Source of the DNA: Acinetobacter larvae
GTDB lineage: Bacteria > Pseudomonadota > Gammaproteobacteria > Pseudomonadales > Moraxellaceae
Assembly (NCBI RefSeq): GCF_001704115.1
Contig: NZ_CP016895.1
Span: forward strand, 124,001 to 188,000
Direction of reading: 5' to 3'
DNA length: 64,000 bases
Shown: positions 37,553-45,340 of the stretch, one piece after another
Numbering within the stretch: the stretch's first letter is position 1
Layout: every line of letters starts with the position of its first letter
Notes under the pieces: generated by a model
Seen by the model: the letters and a program-made list of their open reading frames with translations, nothing else
Databases searched by the model: none
What the model was told of the DNA's origin: nothing
Translations under genes and position numbers: made by a program

Positions 37553-38515
37553 ATGCAATTAACGGAAGAACAATTGCTGGCAGCTTATCAACGGATGCGC
37601 GATATACGTGAGTTCGAAGATCGGTTGCATGATGAAAATAATACAGGTGATATTCCTGGATTTATCCATCTCTATAGCGGTGAAGAAGCTGTTGCAGTTG
37701 GTGTTTGTGAAAATTTAAATGACCAAGACTATATTACTTCTACACACCGTGGGCATGGGCATTGCATTGCGAAAGGCTGTGATATTCACAAAATGATGTT
37801 GGAAATCTTTGGTAAAGATGCAGGCTTATGTCGTGGTAAAGGCGGATCCATGCATATCGCAGACTTAGACAAAGGAATGTTAGGTGCCAATGGGATTGTG
37901 GGAGGGGGTCCACCTTTGGCAGTTGGTGCAGCCTTAACGGCTAAAACCCTAAAAACGGGGGGTGTAGGACTGTCTTTTACTGGGGATGGTGGTTCCAACC
38001 AAGGTCTTACCTTTGAAGCAATGAATATGGCAGTAGTGCTTAAATTACCTGTTGTTTTTATTTTTGAAAATAATGGTTTTGGTGAAGGCACTGCGCATGA
38101 TTATGCGGTAGGGAGTAAAGATATTGCAGGTCGAGCGGCGGCTTTTGGTATGCCCGCTGTAAAAGTGGATGGGACTGATTTCTTTGCAGTTTATGATGCA
38201 GCACAGCTTGCTATTGAGCGCGCTCGACGTGGTGAAGGTCCAAGTGTCATTGAAACCATAACCAATCGTTTCTATGGGCACTTTGAGGGGGATCCTGGTT
38301 TGATTCGATCCAAAGAAGAATTGGACGAGGTCAAAGAAAACCGTGATCCATTGAAAATATTTAGAGAAAAAGTGAAAGGGCAACTGGATTTAGCCAAGTT
38401 GGATGCAATTGATGCTGCATCTAAAGCAAAAGTTGATGACGCTGTAGCCAAAGCGCGTGCTGCTGAATATCCAGCGGTTTCGCAATTGCTTAGCGATGTT
38501 TATGTGTCTTACTAA
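37553..38515 (+). CDS. acoA: Acetoin dehydrogenase E1 component, alpha subunit
   Basis: 320 residues from the ATG at 37553, eight bases after TAAGGA. The ATG at 37529 would add an unrelated octapeptide. It is a thiamine-diphosphate enzyme subunit. The cofactor motif starts GDGGSNQGLTFEAMN near residue 143 and ends at IFENNGFGEGT near residue 172. THRGHGHCIAKG and CRGKGGSMHIAD are also typical. With AcoB it cleaves acetoin and passes the acetyl group to the lipoyl arm of AcoC, giving acetaldehyde and acetyl-CoA. It is the first gene of the operon. Confidence 0.94.
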   Translation: MQLTEEQLLAAYQRMRDIREFEDRLHDENNTGDIPGFIHLYSGEEAVAVGVCENLNDQDYITSTHRGHGHCIAKGCDIHKMMLEIFGKDAGLCRGKGGSMHIADLDKGMLGANGIVGGGPPLAVGAALTAKTLKTGGVGLSFTGDGGSNQGLTFEAMNMAVVLKLPVVFIFENNGFGEGTAHDYAVGSKDIAGRAAAFGMPAVKVDGTDFFAVYDAAQLAIERARRGEGPSVIETITNRFYGHFEGDPGLIRSKEELDEVKENRDPLKIFREKVKGQLDLAKLDAIDAASKAKVDDAVAKARAAEYPAVSQLLSDVYVSY

Positions 38516-38530
38516 AAGGAAGCCAGAAGA

Positions 38531-39550
38531 ATGCCAATAAAAAGCTATCGTAACGCAATCAAGGAAGCGATTGCAGAGGAAATGCGCCGTGATCCAACTG
38601 TTATTGTAGTAGGGGAAGATGTTCGTGGTGGACATGGTGGTAAAAACACAGATGACAATAAGTTAGAAGGCTTTGGTGGTGTTTTAGGCGTGACCAAAGG
38701 GTTGTGGAGCGAGTTTGGTTCAGAACGTGTTATTGATACACCCATTACTGAGTCAGCCATTATTGGTATGGCAGCAGGTGCAGCAGCAACTGGTTTACGC
38801 CCTGTAGCAGATTTAATGTTCATGGATTTTTATGGTGTGTGTCATGACATGCTTTATAACCAAGCTGCGAAATTTCGCTATATGTTTGGTGGTAAAGCCA
38901 AAGCACCGATGGTGGTGCGCGGCATGATTGGTGCGGGTTTCTCTGCAGCAGCACAACACTCTCAATCACCATATAACGTATTTGCTGCAGTCCCTGGCTT
39001 GAAAGTGGTTGTACCGTCGAGTCCATATGATGTGAAAGGGCTACTGACGCAAGCGATTCGTGATGATGATCCTGTCGTTTTCTGCGAGCATAAACTACTT
39101 TATGACATCAAAGGCGAAGTGCCTGATGAAACGTATAGCATTCCATTCGGTGTGGCAAACTATACCCGTGAGGGGACGGATGTCACTATTATCGCGTTGA
39201 GTTTGATGGTACATCGTGCCAATGAAGTTGCCGATAAACTGGCGAAAGAAGGAATTTCCGTCGAAGTGGTCGATCCAAGAACAATTTCGCCATTAGACGA
39301 AGAAGGTATCTTAGAGTCTGTTGCTGCAACAGGGCGTGTGGTTATTGTTGATGAATCTGCAGCGCGCTGTGGTTTTGGACATGATGTTGCCGCGTTGATT
39401 GCACAAAAAGCATTTTATGCATTGAAAGCACCGATTGAATTGGTTACACCACCGCATACGCCTGTACCTTTCTCACCTGTGTTAGAAGTTGAATGGTTAC
39501 CAAGCGTTGCACGTATTGAACAGGCTGTACGTAAAACACTGGAGGCCTAA
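38531..39550 (+). CDS. acoB: Acetoin dehydrogenase E1 component, beta subunit
   Basis: 339 residues, with AAAGGAAG ahead of the start. It is the pyrimidine-binding subunit of the heterotetrameric E1, as in pyruvate and branched-chain dehydrogenases. VVGEDVRGGHGGKNTDDNK, DTPITESAIIGMAAGAA and the C-terminal VEVVDPRTISPLDEEGI are family signatures. The stop is one base ahead of the acoC ATG, so translation is coupled. It is 15 bases downstream of acoA. Confidence 0.95.
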   Translation: MPIKSYRNAIKEAIAEEMRRDPTVIVVGEDVRGGHGGKNTDDNKLEGFGGVLGVTKGLWSEFGSERVIDTPITESAIIGMAAGAAATGLRPVADLMFMDFYGVCHDMLYNQAAKFRYMFGGKAKAPMVVRGMIGAGFSAAAQHSQSPYNVFAAVPGLKVVVPSSPYDVKGLLTQAIRDDDPVVFCEHKLLYDIKGEVPDETYSIPFGVANYTREGTDVTIIALSLMVHRANEVADKLAKEGISVEVVDPRTISPLDEEGILESVAATGRVVIVDESAARCGFGHDVAALIAQKAFYALKAPIELVTPPHTPVPFSPVLEVEWLPSVARIEQAVRKTLEA

Positions 39551-39551
39551 T

Positions 39552-41147
39552 ATGAGCGATATTAAAACATTGGAGATCCCAAAATGGGGATTGTCCATGG
39601 AAGAAGGGACAATTGCTCAATGGTTGCTAGAAGAAGGTCAGTCTTTTGAGAAAGGTGATGATATTTGTGAAATTGAAACCACAAAAATTGTCAATGTACT
39701 CGAAGCCCCCTTTGCCAGCACTTTACGCAAAATTGTGGCGCAACCTGGCGCGACGTTACTGGTGGGCGGTATTATTGCGGTCTGTGCTGATGCCAGTGTG
39801 TCAGATGCAGAGATCGCAGCATATTTGGCAACGCTAGGAGCAACCAGCGATGCCACCGAAAAGAGCAATAATGATGCTTTCGCTACAGGATCATCCGTAC
39901 AAAATGATTCAGCACTGCCTACAGCAGATTCGCCTGTAGCGGCGGCGACTAGCGCACCTGTTCATATGAATGCTTCGCCATCAACAGCAACACCCGCTAT
40001 TGCAAAGCAAACAGTTGCGGGACAAGACGTTGTGATTCCGGCAGCATTGCAAGGTTATCAAGCGGCGCATGGTTTATTTATAACACCGCATGCTGATCAG
40101 CTTGCGGCAAAACATAATATTAATTTGACACAAGTTGTAGGTACGGGGCGAGCAAACCGTATTAGCGTAAAAGACCTGCAAAGCACAGTACAGGCCGCAG
40201 GTGGGCAATGGCCCGAACCACGTCAACAGTTGAATCAATCTGCTAGAGCTTCTCATGCTGATGACAGTGATTTAGACGCAACACCAGTCGCACGACGTTT
40301 GGCCAAGACTTGGGGTATTAACTTGCATGATTGTCGTCGTACGGGTAGCCGTGGGCGCATTTGTAAGGCAGATGTCGAGGCGGTATATGATCGACAACGT
40401 GCTGCAAGTGCTGCACAGCAGGGTACAGTAACGGATTCCGTTGTACCTGCCGCGACAGCAACATTTAGCACTACCGCAATGTCTTCTATGCGTAAAGCGA
40501 TTGCTTCACGCCTACAAGCAGCAAAGCGTAATGCACCACATTTCCGTTTGACAGTTGACTTGAACGTAGAGGCTTTACAAAGTCTACGCGCACAAATTAA
40601 TGCGACTGTTCCTCAAGTCAAATTGTCGATTAACGATATGCTCATCAAGGCCACTGCAGCAGCATTAATGAAAGTACCGCAAGTGAACGTGCAATTTGAT
40701 GAAGAAAATCAACAAATTTTACAGTTCGAACAAGCGGATATTGCCATTGCTGTGGCCATCGATGCGGGTTTAATTACCCCAATTATTAAAGCCGCCAATC
40801 GTAAATCCATGGCAGAAATCTCAGCAGATATGCTGGATCTAGCAACACGGGCGAAGACGGGTAAATTAGCTGCCGATGAATTTCAAGGCGGAAGTTTTAG
40901 TATTTCCAATTTGGGCATGCTTGGTGTTAAACAATTCGATGCCATTATTAATCCACCACAGGGGGCAATTTTAGCCTTGGGTACATCTGAAGCGCGCGCT
41001 GTTGTGGTGGATGGTGTGGTGCATGTTCAACAGATGATGACCGCAACGCTCTCTTGTGACCATCGGGTAATTGATGGTGCGTTGGGTGCAAAATTCTTGG
41101 CGAGCTTAAAGCAGTTTGTTGAAAACCCAGCTTTAATTTTGGTGTAG
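39552..41147 (+). CDS. acoC: Acetoin dehydrogenase E2 (dihydrolipoamide acetyltransferase) with two E3-binding-like domains
   Basis: 531 residues from the ATG at 39552. An earlier frame start at 39489 lies inside acoB and is rejected. Residues 1-80 are a lipoyl domain with the lipoylated Lys45 in EIETTKIVNVLEAP. An Ala/Ser/Thr-rich linker follows. Two segments then resemble the small peripheral subunit-binding domain: about 176-210 (TPHADQLAAKHNINL, VVGTGRANRISVKDL) and about 243-280 (TPVARRLAKTWGINL, RRTGSRGRICKADVE). The catalytic domain starts near MSSMRKAIASRLQAAK and has His504 and Asp508 in DHRVIDGA. It transfers the acetyl group to CoA and is the core of the complex. Most E2 proteins have one such binding domain. 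Confidence 0.93.
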   Translation: MSDIKTLEIPKWGLSMEEGTIAQWLLEEGQSFEKGDDICEIETTKIVNVLEAPFASTLRKIVAQPGATLLVGGIIAVCADASVSDAEIAAYLATLGATSDATEKSNNDAFATGSSVQNDSALPTADSPVAAATSAPVHMNASPSTATPAIAKQTVAGQDVVIPAALQGYQAAHGLFITPHADQLAAKHNINLTQVVGTGRANRISVKDLQSTVQAAGGQWPEPRQQLNQSARASHADDSDLDATPVARRLAKTWGINLHDCRRTGSRGRICKADVEAVYDRQRAASAAQQGTVTDSVVPAATATFSTTAMSSMRKAIASRLQAAKRNAPHFRLTVDLNVEALQSLRAQINATVPQVKLSINDMLIKATAAALMKVPQVNVQFDEENQQILQFEQADIAIAVAIDAGLITPIIKAANRKSMAEISADMLDLATRAKTGKLAADEFQGGSFSISNLGMLGVKQFDAIINPPQGAILALGTSEARAVVVDGVVHVQQMMTATLSCDHRVIDGALGAKFLASLKQFVENPALILV

Positions 41148-41156
41148 GAGGCGCGC

Positions 41157-42557
41157 ATGTCAGATACTCAATTTGATGTTATCGTGATTGGCGCAGGACC
41201 TGGCGGCTATGTGGCCGCCATTCGCGCCGCACAATTGGGTTTAAAAACGGCTGTGGTTGAGTCTACACATTTGGGTGGGATTTGTTTGAATTGGGGATGT
41301 ATTCCGACCAAAGCACTGCTAAGAGGTGCTGAATTGGCACAACAACTCAAACATAGTCAACGCTTCGGTTTTAACATTGAACATATCGATTTTGATATGA
41401 AAACCTTGGTGCAACATAGTCGTCAGGTCTCCGCACAATTGGTACAAGGTGTGGCGCATTTGCTGAAAAAAAACCAAGTGACAGTGCTGACAGCCAAAGC
41501 CAAGTTTCTGGGTAAATCACAGCTACAGTTAACAGATGCTGTGGGTAAAACGACGCAAGTCAGTGCGCCACATATTATTGTGGCAACGGGTGCGAAAGCC
41601 GTAGAGTTAGCACAATTGCCGGTCGATGGTGAATATGTCTGGAACTATCATCATGCCTTACAACCGACACGGCTGCCTAAGTCTTTATTGGTGGTTGGCT
41701 CGGGTGCTATTGGCAGTGAATTCGCCAGTTTATATCAAGATCTAGGTTGCCAAGTGACTTTGGTCGATATTGCCAAGCATATATTGCCCAGTGAAGACCT
41801 TGAAGTTGCACAATATATGCAAAAGCAATTTGAGCAAAAAGGTATGCAGCTTTTGACCGAAACAGCGGTGTCAGATATTGCAATCGAAAACGGTCAAGTT
41901 CGTTGTACCCTAGAAAATAGTCAGGGTACACAGCAGATTGTGGTCGACCACGTGTTATCTGCGGTGGGGGTAAAAGCTAATTTTACCGACTTGGGGTTGG
42001 ATGCTTTGGGTCTAGAAACTAAGGCTGGTTTTATTCAGGTAGATGAATGGTGTAAGACCAATATTGCTGGTGTCTATGCCATTGGTGATGTTGCTGGTGC
42101 ACCGTGTCTGGCGCATAAAGCCAGCCATGAAGCCATCCTCTGTGTAGAAAAAATTGCTGGGGTCGCAAATGTTCATCCATTGAATCGTGACAATATTCCT
42201 GCATGTATTTTTACCCATCCGCAAGTGGCTAGCATTGGTTTAACTGAGCAAAAAGCTAAAGCAGCAGGCTATGCCGTACGTGTTGGTAAATTCCCTTTTC
42301 AAGCCAATGGCAAGGCTTTGGCCTTGGCTGCGGCAGCGGGTTTTGTGAAAACAGTGGTTGATGCCAAGAGTGGTGAACTGCTGGGTGCGCATATGGTTGG
42401 TCATGAAGTGACAGAACATATTCAAGGTTTTGCCATCGCCAAGTCTCTGGAAGCAACAGACGAAAGTCTTGCAGAGGTTATTTTTCCACATCCAACTTTA
42501 TCTGAAGCCATGCATGAGTCGATTTTGGCAGCCATGCAACGTGCCATTCATATCTAA
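41157..42557 (+). CDS. lpdA: Dihydrolipoyl dehydrogenase (E3) of the acetoin complex
   Basis: 466 residues, with AGGAGG ahead of the ATG. It is a flavoprotein disulfide reductase that re-oxidises the lipoyl arm of AcoC. The redox pair is Cys43 and Cys48 in GICLNWGCIPTKALL. FAD and NAD loops are GAGPGGYVAAIRAAQLG and GSGAIGSEFASLYQDLG. The C-terminal base is His445 in FPHPTLSEAMHES. It lies ten bases after acoC, so it is dedicated to this complex rather than shared from pyruvate dehydrogenase. Confidence 0.95.
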   Translation: MSDTQFDVIVIGAGPGGYVAAIRAAQLGLKTAVVESTHLGGICLNWGCIPTKALLRGAELAQQLKHSQRFGFNIEHIDFDMKTLVQHSRQVSAQLVQGVAHLLKKNQVTVLTAKAKFLGKSQLQLTDAVGKTTQVSAPHIIVATGAKAVELAQLPVDGEYVWNYHHALQPTRLPKSLLVVGSGAIGSEFASLYQDLGCQVTLVDIAKHILPSEDLEVAQYMQKQFEQKGMQLLTETAVSDIAIENGQVRCTLENSQGTQQIVVDHVLSAVGVKANFTDLGLDALGLETKAGFIQVDEWCKTNIAGVYAIGDVAGAPCLAHKASHEAILCVEKIAGVANVHPLNRDNIPACIFTHPQVASIGLTEQKAKAAGYAVRVGKFPFQANGKALALAAAAGFVKTVVDAKSGELLGAHMVGHEVTEHIQGFAIAKSLEATDESLAEVIFPHPTLSEAMHESILAAMQRAIHI

Positions 42558-42651
42558 GCTGGATATTGACCGAACTCCGCATATGCGATGTGATCAAACT
42601 TAATTTGATAGATATTGCCTGTGCTGGGTTCTTTATTCTCAGGAGCATCAT

Positions 42652-43437
42652 ATGCCTAGAGGTCTACAACAGAAAGTTGCGCTAGTGACTGGCGCGGCAC
42701 AAGGTATTGGTCGTGGTATTGCTTTACGTTTGGCACAAGAAGGCGTCAATATCGCATTGGTCGATTTAAATGCAGATAAATTGGCAGCTGTCGAAGCTGA
42801 GATTCAAGCATTGGGTGTCCAAGCAACGACGTATGTCGCCAATATTGCAGAGCGTGATGAGGTGGGACAAGCAATTGATCATGCCGAAAAGCAGTTGGGT
42901 GGCTTTGATATCATGATCAATAATGCTGGTATTGCACAGGTGGAAGCATTGAGCGATGCTCAGCCCGAAGCATTCCGCCGGATTATGGATATCAATGTCG
43001 GTGGTGTGCTGTGGGGGATTCAAGCTGCGGCAGCCAAGTTTATGGCGCTGAAACAAAAAGGTAAAATTATCAATGCCTGTTCTATTGCAGGGCAAGATGG
43101 TTTTGCATTATTGGGTTTATATTCTGCCAGTAAATTTGCCGTGCGTGCCCTAACACAAGCTGCAGCCAAAGAATATGCCAGTCATGGTATTACCGTAAAT
43201 GGCTACTGTCCGGGTATTGTCGGTACCGATATGTGGGTTGAGATTGATCAGCGTTTTGCAGAGATTACGGGTGCTGCCATCGGTGAAACCTACAAAAAAT
43301 ATGTAGACGGTATTGCATTGGGTCGAGCACAAACACCGGATGACGTCGCTGCGCTGGTTGCTTTTCTGGCCAGTGAAGATTCGGATTATATTACTGGACA
43401 ATCTATTTTAACGGATGGCGGTATTGTATATCGCTAG
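42652..43437 (+). CDS. budC: Acetoin/diacetyl reductase, 2,3-butanediol dehydrogenase (SDR)
   Basis: A 261-residue short-chain dehydrogenase. The cofactor motif is [25 protein letters not shown] and the active-site [20 protein letters not shown] are intact, with the catalytic Ser in [10 protein letters not shown]. The C-terminal [20 protein letters not shown] with [13 protein letters not shown] is typical of BudC/ButA-type enzymes. It interconverts acetoin and 2,3-butanediol, so the cluster could use butanediol as well as acetoin. It sits 94 bases after lpd, with AGGAGC before the start, and may have some expression of its own. The symbol butA is equally used. Confidence 0.88.
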   Translation: MPRGLQQKVALVTGAAQGIGRGIALRLAQEGVNIALVDLNADKLAAVEAEIQALGVQATTYVANIAERDEVGQAIDHAEKQLGGFDIMINNAGIAQVEALSDAQPEAFRRIMDINVGGVLWGIQAAAAKFMALKQKGKIINACSIAGQDGFALLGLYSASKFAVRALTQAAAKEYASHGITVNGYCPGIVGTDMWVEIDQRFAEITGAAIGETYKKYVDGIALGRAQTPDDVAALVAFLASEDSDYITGQSILTDGGIVYR

Positions 43438-43479
43438 TCCGTTAAGTCCCTGTGACAAGGCAAGAGCCGTTGTTACCTT

Positions 43480-43530
43480 TATAGCGTAATCTTATTTATC
43501 TTTACGAGGGATGCGCATGATTACGCTATA
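43480..43530. terminator. Perfect 12-bp inverted repeat between convergent genes
   Basis: TATAGCGTAATC (43480-43491) and GATTACGCTATA (43519-43530) are exact inverse complements around a 27-base spacer. They lie between the end of the acetoin cluster and the convergent DUF2939 gene. A shared transcription terminator is likely, though the loop is long and no T-run follows. The perfect termini also resemble those of a very small mobile relic. Confidence 0.45.
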
Positions 43531-43544
43531 TTGATCTGATACAA

Positions 43545-44129
43545 CTAAAATTTGATGCCATTGGGTAAAATAATCTCACTCACTTGCCAACTCAACCCAT
43601 GACGTTTTAGGACAATATCGATTTGTGTGGTTGCTTGTGCTGTATTTGCAACTGAAACCCTAAAGCGACTAAAAGATTGATACGCCGTATGATAGGCTAA
43701 ATCAGAAGCTGTTGAGTTTGGGGCAGTAGGTGTCTCAGTAGACGCAGTGGGCTGTGTTGTTGATTGCTGTGTATTGGGGTGTTGTAGTGCTTTTGCTTGT
43801 GCTTTTGTTTGTAATAGCAGAGCAAGCGTTTCTGGGCGGATCATTTGATCCAGCATCTTTTCTGTAAATACACTAGCGAACTTCATGCCTAATTCAGCAT
43901 ATACACCTTGATCAGGTTGTTGCAATTGTGCTGCAATTTGGCTTTGTAACTGCTGCTTAAGGTTCTGACGTACACTTGGATAGTCAATATATTGCGATAG
44001 TTTGTGTTGGTCATTTTGATCAACAGCATTTTTAATTTGATAAAGCACCCAATAAGGTGAAGCATATAGATATGCTGCGCCTAGTATAATGAGCGCAAGT
44101 AAACTGCGTATGGCGGTTTTAGACTTCAT
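43545..44129 (-). CDS. DUF2939-family protein
   Basis: 194 residues from the ATG at 44129, chosen over a TTG two codons earlier. One N-terminal membrane helix (AIRSLLALIILGAAYLYASP) is followed by YWVLYQIKNAVDQNDQHKLSQYIDYPSVRQNL, the hallmark start of DUF2939. A Gln/Thr-rich linker in the middle separates this from a C-terminal beta-rich part. It is predicted to be anchored in the inner membrane with a periplasmic domain. Function is unknown. It is probably not part of the fimbrial operon upstream, although it is only 73 bases after its last gene and could be cotranscribed. Confidence 0.8.
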   Translation of the reverse strand: MKSKTAIRSLLALIILGAAYLYASPYWVLYQIKNAVDQNDQHKLSQYIDYPSVRQNLKQQLQSQIAAQLQQPDQGVYAELGMKFASVFTEKMLDQMIRPETLALLLQTKAQAKALQHPNTQQSTTQPTASTETPTAPNSTASDLAYHTAYQSFSRFRVSVANTAQATTQIDIVLKRHGLSWQVSEIILPNGIKF

Positions 44130-44202
44130 GAGCAATCATTTCAGCGGAATGTAGTGCAACAGATTTTGACTGAATTGAGAAAGAAATTATAGCCAACATC
44201 GC

Positions 44203-45339
44203 TTAATTATAATCCACATTAATATTGGCAACGGCTTTTACCTGACCAGGACGAATGGGCAAGGTGGTTGCTTGATAGCCTATTTTAAGTGGGAAAATCA
44301 CTTGTTTACTACTGTTTAAAGCGCCAAATGAAAAGACTTTTTGATTTTCTCCCGTACTGATGGGTAGTGCAGTATTGTTATTGTTGAGCAGAACAATACT
44401 GACATTTGCACCGCCCTGATCTGTGGGAATCTGGTTTTTCAGTAGCCCAAAGTCATTGGCTTCGGCTTGAGGATGATTATCTGTCAGCGTGGCATTAAAA
44501 CCAATGCCTTGACTTTCATCTGGGCATTTCAAGATGATATTCTGATTTTGTACTTTGGTTGCTTGATGAATGCCTTTAAACTCGCCAACGAGTACAGGAT
44601 CTAATTTAACCATGTAATTTTTTTGATCTAAAGCACAGGTTGAATTTTTAATTTGAAAAGTGAGTGCTGGGGAAATATTGACTGGAACTTTTTTTGATTC
44701 TGAGCTATGAATAACGTTACCAAGAATATCATAGCTTCGAGTAAAAAAATGACCAATACGTATATTACTAATTTTATATTCACCAGGAATCGAGTTTTGG
44801 TCTGGAATAATATATAAATAGACTTTATCTAGGACTAAACCAATGGTTTTCGTTCTTACGCCATCTCCTTTAAGAATCGGATATTCTCGGTTCAGTTCTG
44901 TAATGACTGCTGTTGGTCCGGCATTTTCTGGTCTAGGATCATACACAGCAAAAGAAATATAAACTTTGGGAGCCGTAGCACCAGCGGGTATACTAATCTC
45001 ATTGGCGTTAATGGCTAAAAATTTTCGTGGACCACTTAAGGTACTAAATGTTGCACTGTCATTTGGATTAAGACTTGAGTCAGCTTCCATAATAAAAAAA
45101 GAGTTTGTCTTTTGCCCTATTATGTTCGCACAACTATTAAAAACAGTATCATAACGATCAGGGTAGGGCTGGGCATCTTTGGGGATTTGTCGATGACTAC
45201 TATTGAGCATTTTATTAATAATGAGGTTATTACCACCTAAACTAAAGGTGACGGGATTCAAGTTGGGGGTGCACTTCGCATAAGTCTGTACACTGATCAG
45301 TAGCATACTCACAGCACATAACGACGGTATTATTTTCAT
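44203..45339 (-). CDS. Fimbrial tip adhesin or minor pilin of the chaperone-usher operon
   Basis: 378 residues from the ATG at 45339. A longer frame from 45516 overlaps the usher gene and is rejected. A signal peptide of about 19 residues (ISVQTYA) precedes KCTPNLNPV. The length is about twice that of a pilin, which suggests an N-terminal receptor-binding domain and a C-terminal pilin domain. The C-terminal half begins near PALTFQIKNSTCALDQ, the usual Cys-containing pilin start. It ends in PGQVKAVANINVDYN, a typical donor-strand-accepting end. It is the last gene of the operon, one base after the usher stop. The receptor is unknown. Confidence 0.82.
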   Translation of the reverse strand: MKIIPSLCAVSMLLISVQTYAKCTPNLNPVTFSLGGNNLIINKMLNSSHRQIPKDAQPYPDRYDTVFNSCANIIGQKTNSFFIMEADSSLNPNDSATFSTLSGPRKFLAINANEISIPAGATAPKVYISFAVYDPRPENAGPTAVITELNREYPILKGDGVRTKTIGLVLDKVYLYIIPDQNSIPGEYKISNIRIGHFFTRSYDILGNVIHSSESKKVPVNISPALTFQIKNSTCALDQKNYMVKLDPVLVGEFKGIHQATKVQNQNIILKCPDESQGIGFNATLTDNHPQAEANDFGLLKNQIPTDQGGANVSIVLLNNNNTALPISTGENQKVFSFGALNSSKQVIFPLKIGYQATTLPIRPGQVKAVANINVDYN

Positions 45340-45340
45340 A

